The notes under the pieces are model-generated. The model saw only the letters and a list, made by a program, of their open reading frames with translations, did not search any database and was not told where the DNA came from. This document shows positions 8,647-16,098 of a stretch of DNA of 64,000 bases, piece after piece. This DNA is from Variovorax davisae (lineage in GTDB: Bacteria > Pseudomonadota > Gammaproteobacteria > Burkholderiales > Burkholderiaceae_C): positions 62,001-126,000 of the forward strand of contig NZ_JASZYS010000002.1 of the NCBI RefSeq assembly GCF_030316845.1. Direction: 5' to 3'. Numbering within the stretch: the first letter of the stretch is position 1; every line of letters begins with the position of its first letter. The position numbers and the translations under genes are program-made.

Positions 8647-9801
8647 ATGTCGGCCGTCTTCAACCAACCTTCGCTCGCGCGGCGCCTGTTGCCCGTGTTC
8701 CAGGGCTTCGACGGTTTCCTCGCCTTTGCCGTGCTGCTGCTGGGCTGCGCCGGCATGCTGACCATGTATTCGTCCGGCTTCGACCACGGCACCCGCTTCG
8801 TCGACCACGGCCGCAACATGCTGCTGGCCGCCTTCATCATGTTCGTGGTGGCCCAGGTGCCGCCGCAGCGCCTCATGATGGCCGCCGTGCCGATCTACAC
8901 CCTCGGCGTGGCGCTGCTGGTGGCGGTGGCGCTGTTCGGCATCACCAAGAAGGGCGCCCAGCGCTGGATCAACGTCGGCGTCGTGATCCAGCCCAGCGAG
9001 ATCCTCAAGATCGCGATGCCGCTGATGCTGTCCTGGTGGTTCCAGCGCCGCGAGGGGCAGCTGCGCCCGCTCGACTTCATCGTCGCCACGCTGCTGCTGG
9101 CGGTGCCGGTCGGCCTGATCATGAAGCAGCCCGACCTCGGCACCGCGCTGCTGGTGCTGGCCACGGGGCTGTCGGTGATCTTCTTCGCCGGCCTGTCGTG
9201 GAAGCTGATCGTGCCGCCGGTGGTGATCGGCATCGTCGCGGTGGCGCTGATCGTCGGCTTCGAGTCCCAGCTGTGCGCCAACGGCTTCGACTGGAAGATC
9301 CTGCACGACTACCAGAAGCAGCGCGTCTGCACGCTGCTCGACCCGACCAAGGACCCGCTCGGCAAGGGCTTCCACATCATCCAGGGCATGATCGCCATCG
9401 GCTCCGGCGGCATCGGCGGCAAGGGCTTCATGCAGGGTACCCAGACCCACCTGGAGTTCATCCCCGAGCGCACCACCGACTTCATCTTCGCCGCCTATTC
9501 CGAGGAATTCGGCCTGGCCGGCAACCTGGCGCTGATTGCCGCCTTCATCTTCCTGATCTTCCGCGGCCTGGCGATCGCGCTCGACGCGCCGACCCTGTTC
9601 TCCCGGCTGCTCGCCGGCGCGGTCACCATGATCTTCTTCACCTACGCCTTCGTGAACATGGGCATGGTGAGCGGTATCCTGCCGGTGGTGGGGGTGCCGC
9701 TGCCCTTCATCAGCTACGGCGGCACCGCCATGGTCACCCTGGGGCTGGGGCTGGGCATCCTCATGTCCATCTCGCGCGCCAAGCGATTGATACAAAGCTG
9801 A
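8647..9801 (+). CDS. rodA: peptidoglycan glycosyltransferase RodA (SEDS family)
   Basis: RodA is the SEDS polymerase of the elongasome and pairs with PBP2. The protein is 384 residues with about ten membrane helices. Family blocks include KKGAQRWIN, QPSEILKIAMP, the KQPDLGTALL region with its essential Asp, ERTTDFIFAAYSEEFGL and the C-terminal PFISYGGTAMVTLGLGLG. The start at MSAVFNQP was chosen because the frame upstream has no family match and a -10-like GATAAT lies just before this ATG. The mrdA gene for PBP2, usually adjacent, is not in the window. RodA rather than FtsW is suggested by the C-terminal pattern and by its isolation from the division cluster. Confidence 0.9.
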   Translation: MSAVFNQPSLARRLLPVFQGFDGFLAFAVLLLGCAGMLTMYSSGFDHGTRFVDHGRNMLLAAFIMFVVAQVPPQRLMMAAVPIYTLGVALLVAVALFGITKKGAQRWINVGVVIQPSEILKIAMPLMLSWWFQRREGQLRPLDFIVATLLLAVPVGLIMKQPDLGTALLVLATGLSVIFFAGLSWKLIVPPVVIGIVAVALIVGFESQLCANGFDWKILHDYQKQRVCTLLDPTKDPLGKGFHIIQGMIAIGSGGIGGKGFMQGTQTHLEFIPERTTDFIFAAYSEEFGLAGNLALIAAFIFLIFRGLAIALDAPTLFSRLLAGAVTMIFFTYAFVNMGMVSGILPVVGVPLPFISYGGTAMVTLGLGLGILMSISRAKRLIQS

Positions 9802-9880
9802 CCCCCAGGCTGGCTCACTGCGTGTAGCCGCCCACCCCCTTTCAGGGGGCGCAGTCAGCGGCCCGGCGAAGCCGGTTCCG
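9802..9880 (+). repeat. extragenic palindromic repeat, copy A
   Basis: It begins CCCCCAGGCTGGCTCACT, then CGTGTAGC, a hairpin CCCCCTTTCAGGGGG and the short palindrome CCGGCGAAGCCGG. Copy B, 100 bases further, is the same element inverted, and copy C after tldD is a shorter relative. It may end rodA transcription but has no T-run. Confidence 0.75.
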
Positions 9881-9977
9881 CGACTGCCCACGAACAGGCG
9901 TGCGCTGCGCGCCGCCGCAGATCAAGCACGGCGCCTGCCTTCTATCGGCCGGCGCAGCCAGGCCCGTTGGTGGAACA

Positions 9978-10062
9978 CCGCGGCACCGGCTTTGCCGGGC
10001 CGCGGGTGTTGCCCCCGGCAGGGGGTGGGAGCGCTACACGAAGTGAGCGCGACCTGGGGGGG
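9978..10062 (-). repeat. extragenic palindromic repeat, copy B (inverted)
   Basis: Read on the minus strand it runs CCCCCAGGTCGCGCTCACTT, CGTGTAGCGC, CCACCCCCTGCCGGGGGC, then CCGGCAAAGCCGG. Block for block it matches copy A with small changes. Together A and B make an inverted pair about 260 bases long between rodA and tldD. Confidence 0.75.
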
Positions 10063-10067
10063 AGCCA

Positions 10068-10073
10068 TAGAAT
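10068..10073 (+). promoter_or_regulatory. -10-like element before tldD
   Basis: TAGAAT ends exactly 6 bases before the tldD ATG, so an RNA from it would start at the A of ATG. No ribosome binding site lies in the gap. It abuts the outer end of repeat copy B. Confidence 0.4.
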
Positions 10074-10079
10074 GCCTCG

Positions 10080-11540
10080 ATGATTTCCCGCGAACCCACC
10101 ATCGAGCGCCTCGCCACGGCGCAGAACCTCCTGCTCACGCCCTTCGGTCTCGACGAATCGCACCTGTCGCGTGCGCTCGCCGAAATCAAAGCGCACAAGG
10201 TGGACGACGCCGATCTCTACTTCCAGTACACGCGCAGCGAAGGCTGGAGCCTGGAAGAGGGCATCGTCAAGACCGGCAGCTTCAGCATCGACCAGGGCGT
10301 GGGCGTGCGCGCGGTCAGCGGCGAGAAAACCGCCTTCGCCTATTCGGACGACATCTCCGAGGCCTCGCTGCTCGATGCGGCGCGCACGGTGCGCAGCATC
10401 TCCTCCGCCGGCAAGACCGCGCGGGTCAAGGCGCCGGCGCGCAAGATCGCCGGCAGCCGCTCGCTCTACAACGGCATCGACCCGATCTCCACGCTCGACA
10501 GCACGGCCAAGGTCAAGCTGCTCGAGAAGGTCGAGCAGCTGGCCCGCTCGCGCGACCCGCGGGTGGCGCAGGTCATGGCCGGCCTGGCGAGCGAGTACGA
10601 CGTGGTGCTGGTGGCGCGCGCCGACGGCACGCTGGCGGCCGACGTCCGGCCGCTGGTGCGTCTTTCGGTCACCGTGATCGCCGAGCAGAACGGCCGCCGC
10701 GAAGTCGGCTCGGGCGGCGGCGGCGGCCGCTTCGGCCTGGCCTACTTCGACGACGCGCACATCGCCGAATACGTCGACCAGGCCGTCAAGTCGGCGCTCA
10801 CCAATCTCGATTCGCGGCCGGCGCCGGCGGGCGAAATGACCGTGGTGCTCGGCCCCGGCTGGCCCGGCATCCTGCTGCACGAAGCCATCGGCCACGGGCT
10901 CGAGGGCGATTTCAACCGCAAGGGGTCGAGCGCGTTCTCGGGCCGCATCGGCGAACGGGTCGCGGCCAAGGGCGTGACCGTGCTCGACGACGGCACCATC
11001 GCCGACCGCCGCGGCTCGCTCAACGTCGACGACGAGGGCAACGCGACCCAGCGCAACGTGCTGATCGAGGACGGCATCCTCAAGGCCTACATCCAGGATT
11101 CGCTCAATGCCCGCCTGATGAAGGCCAAGCCGACGGGCAACGGCCGCCGCGAGAGCTATGCCCACGCGCCGATGCCGCGCATGACCAACACCTACATGCT
11201 GGGCGGCAAGCGGGTGCCGGAAGAAATCGTCGCCAGCATCAAGAAGGGCCTCTACGCCACCAACTTCGGCGGCGGCCAGGTCGACATCACGAGCGGCAAG
11301 TTCGTGTTCTCGGCCAGCGAGGCCTACTGGGTCGAGAACGGCAAGATCCAGTACCCGGTCAAGGGCGCGACCATCGTCGGCAACGGCCCCGACGCGCTGA
11401 CGCGCGTGACCATGATCGGCAACGACATGGCGCTCGATTCGGGCGTGGGCACCTGCGGCAAGGAAGGCCAGAGCGTGCCGGTGGGCGTCGGCCAGCCCAC
11501 GCTTCGCATCGATGGCCTGACGGTCGGCGGTACCGCCTGA
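10080..11540 (+). CDS. tldD: metalloprotease TldD
   Basis: TldD forms a heterodimer with TldE/PmbA that degrades unfolded peptides and matures some ribosomally made peptides. The protein is 486 residues. The zinc-binding HExxxH variant is readable as HEAIGHGLEGD (near residue 267), and the C-terminal half has ATIVGNGP and GVGTCGKEGQSVPVGVGQP, the conserved segment that carries the third metal ligand (Cys). The first residue is placed at MISREPTIE, matching the -10-like TAGAAT immediately upstream. The partner pmbA is not in the window. It is flanked on both sides by extragenic palindromes. Confidence 0.95.
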   Translation: MISREPTIERLATAQNLLLTPFGLDESHLSRALAEIKAHKVDDADLYFQYTRSEGWSLEEGIVKTGSFSIDQGVGVRAVSGEKTAFAYSDDISEASLLDAARTVRSISSAGKTARVKAPARKIAGSRSLYNGIDPISTLDSTAKVKLLEKVEQLARSRDPRVAQVMAGLASEYDVVLVARADGTLAADVRPLVRLSVTVIAEQNGRREVGSGGGGGRFGLAYFDDAHIAEYVDQAVKSALTNLDSRPAPAGEMTVVLGPGWPGILLHEAIGHGLEGDFNRKGSSAFSGRIGERVAAKGVTVLDDGTIADRRGSLNVDDEGNATQRNVLIEDGILKAYIQDSLNARLMKAKPTGNGRRESYAHAPMPRMTNTYMLGGKRVPEEIVASIKKGLYATNFGGGQVDITSGKFVFSASEAYWVENGKIQYPVKGATIVGNGPDALTRVTMIGNDMALDSGVGTCGKEGQSVPVGVGQPTLRIDGLTVGGTA

Positions 11541-11544
11541 AATG

Positions 11545-11623
11545 GCCCCCACGCTCCGTCACTTCGTGTACTCGCTGCCCCCCGAGGGGGCCGCAGGCCG
11601 CCTTGGGGCGGCCCGGCGCCGGC
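11545..11623 (+). repeat. extragenic palindromic repeat, copy C
   Basis: It reads GCCCCCACGCTCCGTCACTT, then CGTGTACTCGCT, then the palindrome GCCCCCCGAGGGGGC and a GC-rich tail ending GGCGCCGGCC. It shares the CACTTCGTGTA core and the C-run/G-run hairpin with copies A and B, and lies 4 bases after the tldD stop. Confidence 0.65.
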
Positions 11624-11634
11624 CTTTTCTGTGC

Positions 11635-11640
11635 TAAAGT
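11635..11640 (+). promoter_or_regulatory. extended -10-like element of the DAHP synthase leader
   Basis: TGC-TAAAGT lies 8 bases before the leader-peptide ATG. The TG two bases upstream gives an extended -10, which can work without a good -35. RNA would begin within a few bases of the ATG. Confidence 0.4.
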
Positions 11641-11648
11641 CTTTTCCC

Positions 11649-11732
11649 ATGTCCGCAGCTCGCGCTTATTACTTTGCCTTCTTTTGGTTCCCGGTTTCCG
11701 GCGGACGAGAGGCGCGCGCGACGCTCAAGTAG
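11649..11732 (+). CDS. aromatic-rich leader peptide of the DAHP synthase gene
   Basis: A 27-codon open frame in the 5' region of the DAHP synthase gene. Residues 6-14 read AYYFAFFWF, so eight successive codons (residues 7-14) hold two Tyr, four Phe and one Trp. It is followed 24 bases later by a perfect intrinsic terminator, then by the structural gene. This is the arrangement of a transcription attenuator, in which scarcity of charged aromatic tRNAs stalls the ribosome and prevents termination. CCGGCGG at 11698-11704, inside the leader, can pair with CCGCCGG at 11761-11767, the 5' arm of the terminator. A CCGG-TTT-CCGG hairpin (11691-11701) would compete with that pairing. A GTG at 11631 is an alternative in-frame start. 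The peptide itself has no expected function. The attenuation model is inference. Confidence 0.75.
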   Translation: MSAARAYYFAFFWFPVSGGREARATLK

Positions 11733-11756
11733 AGCAAGCAGACAGCAGAACCTCCC

Positions 11757-11794
11757 AAAACCGCCGGTGCCCCAAGCACCGGCGGTTTTTTTTT
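11757..11794 (+). terminator. attenuator terminator upstream of the DAHP synthase gene
   Basis: AAAA plus a ten-base GC stem CCGCCGGTGC, loop CCCAA, then GCACCGGCGG and nine T. It is a textbook intrinsic terminator lying 37 bases before the structural gene's ATG, on the same strand. Read-through must be allowed for the gene to be expressed. Confidence 0.93.
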
Positions 11795-11831
11795 GCCCCA
11801 CCGACACCCAGACCCATCGAAGGAAGCACAC

Positions 11832-12950
11832 ATGAGCACGAAAGCCGCCCCGCCCAGCGACACCTGGTACGCGAACGTCGAGAAAACCAGCCGGACCGAC
11901 GACGAACGCATCAAGGACATCACTGTGTTGCCTCCCCCCGAACATCTGATCCGCTTCTTCCCGATCGCCGGGACGCCGGTCGAGTCGCTGATCACCGGCA
12001 CCCGCCATGCGATCCACAAGATCATGGCCGGCAAGGACGACCGCCTGCTGGTCATCATGGGTCCGTGCTCGATCCACGACCCGGCCGCCGCGCTCGACTA
12101 CGCGCGCCGCCTGAAGGTCGAGCGCGACAAGCACGCCGGCACGCTGGAGATCGTGATGCGGGTCTACTTCGAGAAGCCGCGCACCACGGTGGGCTGGAAA
12201 GGGCTCATCAACGATCCCTACCTGGACGAGAGCTTCCGCATCGACGAGGGCCTGCGGATCGCGCGCCAGCTGCTGATCGACATCAACCGCCTGGGCCTGC
12301 CGGCCGGCAGCGAGTTCCTGGACGTGATCTCGCCGCAGTACATCGGCGACCTGATCTCCTGGGGCGCGATCGGCGCCCGCACCACCGAGAGCCAGGTGCA
12401 CCGCGAGCTGGCCTCGGGCCTGTCGGCACCGATCGGCTTCAAGAACGGCACCGACGGCAACATCCGGATCGCCACCGACGCGATCCAGGCGGCGGCGCGC
12501 GGCCATCACTTCCTGTCGGTGCACAAGAACGGCCAGGTGGCGATCGTCCAGACCAACGGCAACCGCGACTGCCACGTGATCCTGCGCGGGGGCAAGGCGC
12601 CCAACTACGACGCCACCAGCGTCGCGGCGGCCTGCAAGGACCTCGAGGCGGCCAAGCTGCCGCCCAAGCTGATGGTCGACTGCAGCCATGCGAACAGCAG
12701 CAAGCAGCACCAGAAGCAGATCGAGGTTGCGCGCGACATCGCGGACCAGGTCGCGGGCGGCAGCCACAGCGTGTTCGGCCTGATGGTCGAGAGCCACCTG
12801 AAGGCCGGGGCGCAGAAGTTCACGCCCGGCAAGGACCCGATCGACGCGCTCGAATACGGCCAGAGCATCACGGATGCCTGCCTGGGCTGGGAGGATTCGA
12901 CCCAGGTGCTGGACATCCTCTCGCAGGCGGTCAAGAAGCGCCGCGGCTGA
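11832..12950 (+). CDS. aroG: 3-deoxy-7-phosphoheptulonate synthase (DAHP synthase, class I)
   Basis: This enzyme joins phosphoenolpyruvate and erythrose 4-phosphate, the first step of aromatic amino acid synthesis. The 372-residue protein is of the AroF/AroG/AroH type. Blocks seen are GPCSIHDPAAALDYA, YFEKPRTTVGWKGLINDP, FKNGTDGN and DCSHANSSKQ, which hold the metal and PEP ligands. AGGAAG stands a few bases before ATG. Which aromatic amino acid inhibits the enzyme cannot be read from the sequence, so the symbol is given for the family. Expression is probably set by the leader peptide and terminator upstream. aroE, also in this pathway, lies 7 kb away in the opposite direction. Confidence 0.95.
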   Translation: MSTKAAPPSDTWYANVEKTSRTDDERIKDITVLPPPEHLIRFFPIAGTPVESLITGTRHAIHKIMAGKDDRLLVIMGPCSIHDPAAALDYARRLKVERDKHAGTLEIVMRVYFEKPRTTVGWKGLINDPYLDESFRIDEGLRIARQLLIDINRLGLPAGSEFLDVISPQYIGDLISWGAIGARTTESQVHRELASGLSAPIGFKNGTDGNIRIATDAIQAAARGHHFLSVHKNGQVAIVQTNGNRDCHVILRGGKAPNYDATSVAAACKDLEAAKLPPKLMVDCSHANSSKQHQKQIEVARDIADQVAGGSHSVFGLMVESHLKAGAQKFTPGKDPIDALEYGQSITDACLGWEDSTQVLDILSQAVKKRRG

Positions 12951-12975
12951 AACACCGGGCCGGCGCCGGCCTGGC

Positions 12976-13476
12976 TCAGATCAGGGCCGCCAGATCCGGC
13001 CAGTGGTGGCGCAGCAGCGCCGCCTCGTCGCCGTCGGGCTGCATGAAGGCGAAGTCGTCGAAGTCGAAGCCCGGTCCGACGGTGCAGCTCACCAGCGTGT
13101 AGTCGGGGCCCGCCGGCCCGACGATCGGCCGCGCCGCCTGCCACTGGCCGGCCGGCACGGTGTGCTGGGGCCGGGTGCCGTGGACGTCGACCGGGCCGAG
13201 TCGCAGATGGGCCGGCGGTGTGCGCAGGGCCGCGTCGCTGGTCCACAGCGCCAGCGGCGCGCCTTCGACATGGATCCAGACCTCGTCGGACTGCACCCGG
13301 TGCCAGCGCGAATGCTGGCCGGCTTCGAGCAGGAAGTAGATGGTGGTGAGCGCATCGCGCGCCGCCCGGCCGTCGGCCGGCATCACCTGGGCCGCAGAGC
13401 GGAACATCTCGCGGTACCAGCCGCCCTCCGGGTGGGGCTGCAGCTGCAGGGTCTCGATCAGTTGGCGTGCGCGCAT
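12976..13476 (-). CDS. cupin_5 (DUF985) family protein
   Basis: A 166-residue single-domain cupin. It starts with ARQLIETLQLQPHPEGGWYREM, where HPEGG(W/Y)Y is the family hallmark. It continues with TTIYFLL, the metal-site block HRVQSDEVW and later the second cupin motif around YTLVSCTVGPGFDFDDF. Members are metal-binding beta-barrels of mostly unknown function, with some resemblance to epimerase-like cupins. It lies 7 bases downstream of mpl on the same strand and converges with the DAHP synthase gene across 25 bases. No specific reaction can be assigned. Confidence 0.85.
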   Translation of the reverse strand: MRARQLIETLQLQPHPEGGWYREMFRSAAQVMPADGRAARDALTTIYFLLEAGQHSRWHRVQSDEVWIHVEGAPLALWTSDAALRTPPAHLRLGPVDVHGTRPQHTVPAGQWQAARPIVGPAGPDYTLVSCTVGPGFDFDDFAFMQPDGDEAALLRHHWPDLAALI

Positions 13477-13483
13477 AAGTCGC

Positions 13484-14887
13484 TCATTGTGGCGCGCGCA
13501 GCGCCGAAAGCAGCTTCTCGTGCACGCCGCCGAAGCCGCCGTTGCTCATGCAGACGATGTGGTCGCCGGGTCGGGACGCCGCCGCGACCTGCGCAACCAG
13601 CGGCGCGATGGCATCCGCCACGCGGGCCCGCGCGCCCATCGGCGCCAGGGCCGCGCCGGCATCCCAGTCGAGGCCGCCGCTGTGGCAGAAGGACAGATCC
13701 GCGGCCTCCAGGCTCCAGGGCAGCTGGGCCGCCATGGTGCCCAGCTTCATCGTGTTGCTGCGCGGCTCGAACACCGCGAGGATGCGGTCCTGGCGGTGCC
13801 CGGCGGCGTCGAGCTTCTGGCGCAGGCCGTCGAGCGTGGTGCGGATCGCGGTCGGATGATGGGCGAAATCGTCGTAGACGGTGATCGTCCCCGTGGCGCG
13901 CTCCACGCTGCCGCGCAGTTCCATGCGCCGCCGCACGTTGCGAAAGCTGGCCAGGGCGTCGGCCGCCGCGGCCGGCGCGACGCCGACATGCTCGGCGGCG
14001 ACGATCGCCGCCAGCCCGTTCATCTGGTTGTGCAGGCCCGACAGCGCCCATTCGACCCGCCCGACCCGCTCGCCGCCGCGCAGCACGTCGAAGGCGTCGT
14101 GCGGGCCCGCGGCCTGCCATTCGCCGCCGGCGCCGAAGCGCGCGAGCTCGCTCCAGCAGCCCTGGGCCAGCACGCGCTGCAGGCTGTCCTCGGTGGCGTT
14201 GACCACCACCCGCCCCCGGCCGGGGACCGTGCGCACCAGGTGATGGAACTGCCGCTCGATCGCCGCCAGGTCGTCGAAGATGTCGGCGTGGTCGAATTCC
14301 AGGTTGTTCAGGATCGCGGTGCGTGGGCGGTAATGGACGAACTTGCTGCGCTTGTCGAAGAAGGCCGTGTCGTATTCGTCCGCCTCGATGACGAAGGGGG
14401 CGGCTGCATCGGTGCCCAGCCGGGCCGAGACGCCGAAGTCGAGTGGCACGCCGCCGACCAGGAAGCCCGGCGCCCGGCCTGCGCGCTCGAGGATCCAGGC
14501 CAGCATCGAGGTGGTGGTGGTCTTGCCGTGGGTGCCGGCGACCGCCATCACGTGGCGTCCCTGCAGCACCTGCTCGGCCAGCCACTGCGGACCGCTGGTG
14601 TAGGGCGCGCCGGCGTCGAGGATGGCCTCCATCAGGGGGAACTTGGGGCTGCCATCCGCCAGCCGGGCCCGGGAGACCACGTTGCCGACCACGAAGACGT
14701 CCGGCTTGAGCGCCAGCTGGTCGGCGCCGAAGCCCTCGATCAGCTCGATGCCGAGCGCGCGCAACTGGTCGCTCATCGGCGGATAGACGCCGGCGTCGCA
14801 GCCGGTCACCTGGTGGCCGGCTTCGCGCGCAAGTGCCGCCACCCCGCCCATGAAGGTGCCGCAGATGCCGAGAATGTGAATGTGCAT
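13484..14887 (-). CDS. mpl: UDP-N-acetylmuramate:L-alanyl-gamma-D-glutamyl-meso-diaminopimelate ligase
   Basis: Mpl recycles the murein tripeptide by joining it to UDP-MurNAc, feeding the cytoplasmic precursor pool. The 467-residue protein begins MHIHILGICGTFMGG, the Mpl form of the N-terminal Rossmann loop, and has the ATP loop AGTHGKTTTTSML, EADEYDTAFFDKRSKF and the C-terminal domain block VYDDFAHHPTAI. MurC is ruled out by the start motif and the EYDTAFFDKRSKF block typical of Mpl. A TAGAAT lies exactly 6 bases before the ATG. Its partner in recycling, ampD, also lies in this window. Confidence 0.94.
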   Translation of the reverse strand: MHIHILGICGTFMGGVAALAREAGHQVTGCDAGVYPPMSDQLRALGIELIEGFGADQLALKPDVFVVGNVVSRARLADGSPKFPLMEAILDAGAPYTSGPQWLAEQVLQGRHVMAVAGTHGKTTTTSMLAWILERAGRAPGFLVGGVPLDFGVSARLGTDAAAPFVIEADEYDTAFFDKRSKFVHYRPRTAILNNLEFDHADIFDDLAAIERQFHHLVRTVPGRGRVVVNATEDSLQRVLAQGCWSELARFGAGGEWQAAGPHDAFDVLRGGERVGRVEWALSGLHNQMNGLAAIVAAEHVGVAPAAAADALASFRNVRRRMELRGSVERATGTITVYDDFAHHPTAIRTTLDGLRQKLDAAGHRQDRILAVFEPRSNTMKLGTMAAQLPWSLEAADLSFCHSGGLDWDAGAALAPMGARARVADAIAPLVAQVAAASRPGDHIVCMSNGGFGGVHEKLLSALRAPQ

Positions 14888-14893
14888 CGGTCG

Positions 14894-14899
14894 ATTCTA
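14894..14899 (-). promoter_or_regulatory. -10-like element before mpl
   Basis: TAGAAT on the minus strand, 6 bases before the mpl ATG, with no Shine-Dalgarno sequence. The intergenic space shared with the divergent gene is only 67 bases. Confidence 0.4.
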
Positions 14900-14942
14900 G
14901 GGATGCGCAGGGGCCATCCGCATGCAAGCCGCGCAGTCCGGG

Positions 14943-14948
14943 CAAAAT
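14943..14948 (+). promoter_or_regulatory. -10-like element before the gene at 14955
   Basis: CAAAAT ends 6 bases before the ATG. With the mirror-image element of mpl it forms a pair of divergent, apparently leaderless promoters. Confidence 0.35.
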
Positions 14949-14954
14949 GGACCG

Positions 14955-15554
14955 ATGGACACGTCGAAGCAGGAAATCGCCGCCACCGCGGCCCGCCTCG
15001 TGGTCGAGGAGGGGCTCGAATACGGACCCGCGAAGCGCCGGGCAGTGCGCGATCTCGGGCTGCCCGCGCGCACCGCGCTGCCGAACAACGATGAGGTCGA
15101 GGCCGAAGTCCGCGACTACATCCAACTTTACTGCGCCGACACCCAGCCGCAGGAGCTGCATGCGCTGCGCCTGCTGGCGCTCGAATGGATGGAGCGCATG
15201 GCGCAGTTCCGTCCCCATGTCGGCGGCGCCGTCTGGCACGGCACCGCGACGCGGCTGTCGGACATTTATATCCAGCTGTTCTGCGACGACTCCAAGTCGG
15301 CCGAGATCGCCTTGATCGATCATCACGTCGACTATGAGCCGCGGATGGTCACCGGCTTCCACGGCGAGCAGGTCGAGGCGCTCAGCGTGCATGCCGCCAG
15401 CCGCGCGCTGGGCGAGGAGATCGGCGTCCACCTGCTGGTCTACGACCTGGACGACCTGCGTGGGGCGCTGAAGCCCGACACCCAGGGCCGGGTGCCGCGC
15501 GGCAACCTGGCGGCGCTGCGGCGTCTGATGGAAAAAGAAAAGGACAACGGATGA
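14955..15554 (+). CDS. conserved protein of unknown function
   Basis: A 199-residue soluble protein with no signal peptide or membrane segment. The N-terminal part (EIAATAARLVVEEGLEYGPA) looks helical and DNA-binding-like in spacing, and the middle has WHGTATRLSDIYIQLFCDD and ALIDHHVDYEPRMVTGF. The latter recalls short nucleotidyltransferase-like proteins, but I cannot name a family. The start was set by the -10-like element just upstream; a frame extension of 11 codons exists but would cover that element. The stop overlaps the following thioredoxin gene as ATGA, so the two are probably translated together. Confidence 0.8.
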   Translation: MDTSKQEIAATAARLVVEEGLEYGPAKRRAVRDLGLPARTALPNNDEVEAEVRDYIQLYCADTQPQELHALRLLALEWMERMAQFRPHVGGAVWHGTATRLSDIYIQLFCDDSKSAEIALIDHHVDYEPRMVTGFHGEQVEALSVHAASRALGEEIGVHLLVYDLDDLRGALKPDTQGRVPRGNLAALRRLMEKEKDNG

Positions 15555-16084
15555 CTTCGAGCCCGACGCGCCGAGGCTGGCTCTATGGGGGCGTGGCGCT
15601 GGTCGCTGCGGCCGCCGGGGTCGGCGGCGCCTGGTGGACCCAGCGCCGTGGCGCGGGCGGCGGCGAGAAGCTCGACGCGGCCTTCTGGGCTCAGCGTTTC
15701 GAGCGCCCCGAGGGCGGCGAAGTGGTCTTCGACAGCCTCCGCGGCAAGCCGCTGGTGGTCAACTTCTGGGCCACCTGGTGCCCGCCCTGCGTCGAGGAAA
15801 TGCCGATGATCGACGCTTTTTTTCGTGAAAATGCCGGCAACGGCTGGCAAGTGGTCGGTTTGGCCATCGACCAGCCCAGCGCCGTGCGCAAGTTCCTCGC
15901 CAGGACGCCGGTCAGCTACCCGATCGGGCTGGCCGGGCTGCAGGGCACCGACCTGGTCAAGCAGATGGGCAACACGGCGGGTGGCCTGCCGTTCACCCTG
16001 GTGATCGATGCGGGAGGCTCGATCGCGGCGCGTAAAATGGGAAAGCTCGACGCCGGCGACCTTCAAGCATGGCGACGGGCCTAG
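15551..16084 (+). CDS. TlpA-like membrane-anchored thioredoxin
   Basis: A 177-residue protein with a basic N-terminus and one membrane helix (about 10-28), then a thioredoxin fold facing the periplasm. The active site is NFWATWCPPC, as in TlpA/ResA reductants that keep cytochrome c or other exported cysteines reduced. The cis-Pro block is GGLPFTLVID. The gene overlaps its upstream neighbour by four bases. No cytochrome c maturation gene is adjacent; the ccsA-like gene lies 15 kb away. Confidence 0.88.
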   Translation: MTSSPTRRGWLYGGVALVAAAAGVGGAWWTQRRGAGGGEKLDAAFWAQRFERPEGGEVVFDSLRGKPLVVNFWATWCPPCVEEMPMIDAFFRENAGNGWQVVGLAIDQPSAVRKFLARTPVSYPIGLAGLQGTDLVKQMGNTAGGLPFTLVIDAGGSIAARKMGKLDAGDLQAWRRA

Positions 16085-16092
16085 TTCACGGC

Positions 16093-16098
16093 TAGAAT
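16093..16098 (+). promoter_or_regulatory. -10-like element of accBC
   Basis: TAGAAT in the context GGCTAGAATCC, about 100 bases before accB. A transcript from it would carry the structured leader described for 16099-16199. Confidence 0.4.

Noticed and set aside
12951..12975. GGCCGGCGCCGGCC palindrome between the DAHP synthase and cupin genes
   Set aside because: It is a short self-complementary GC run without loop or T-run, likely by chance at this base composition.
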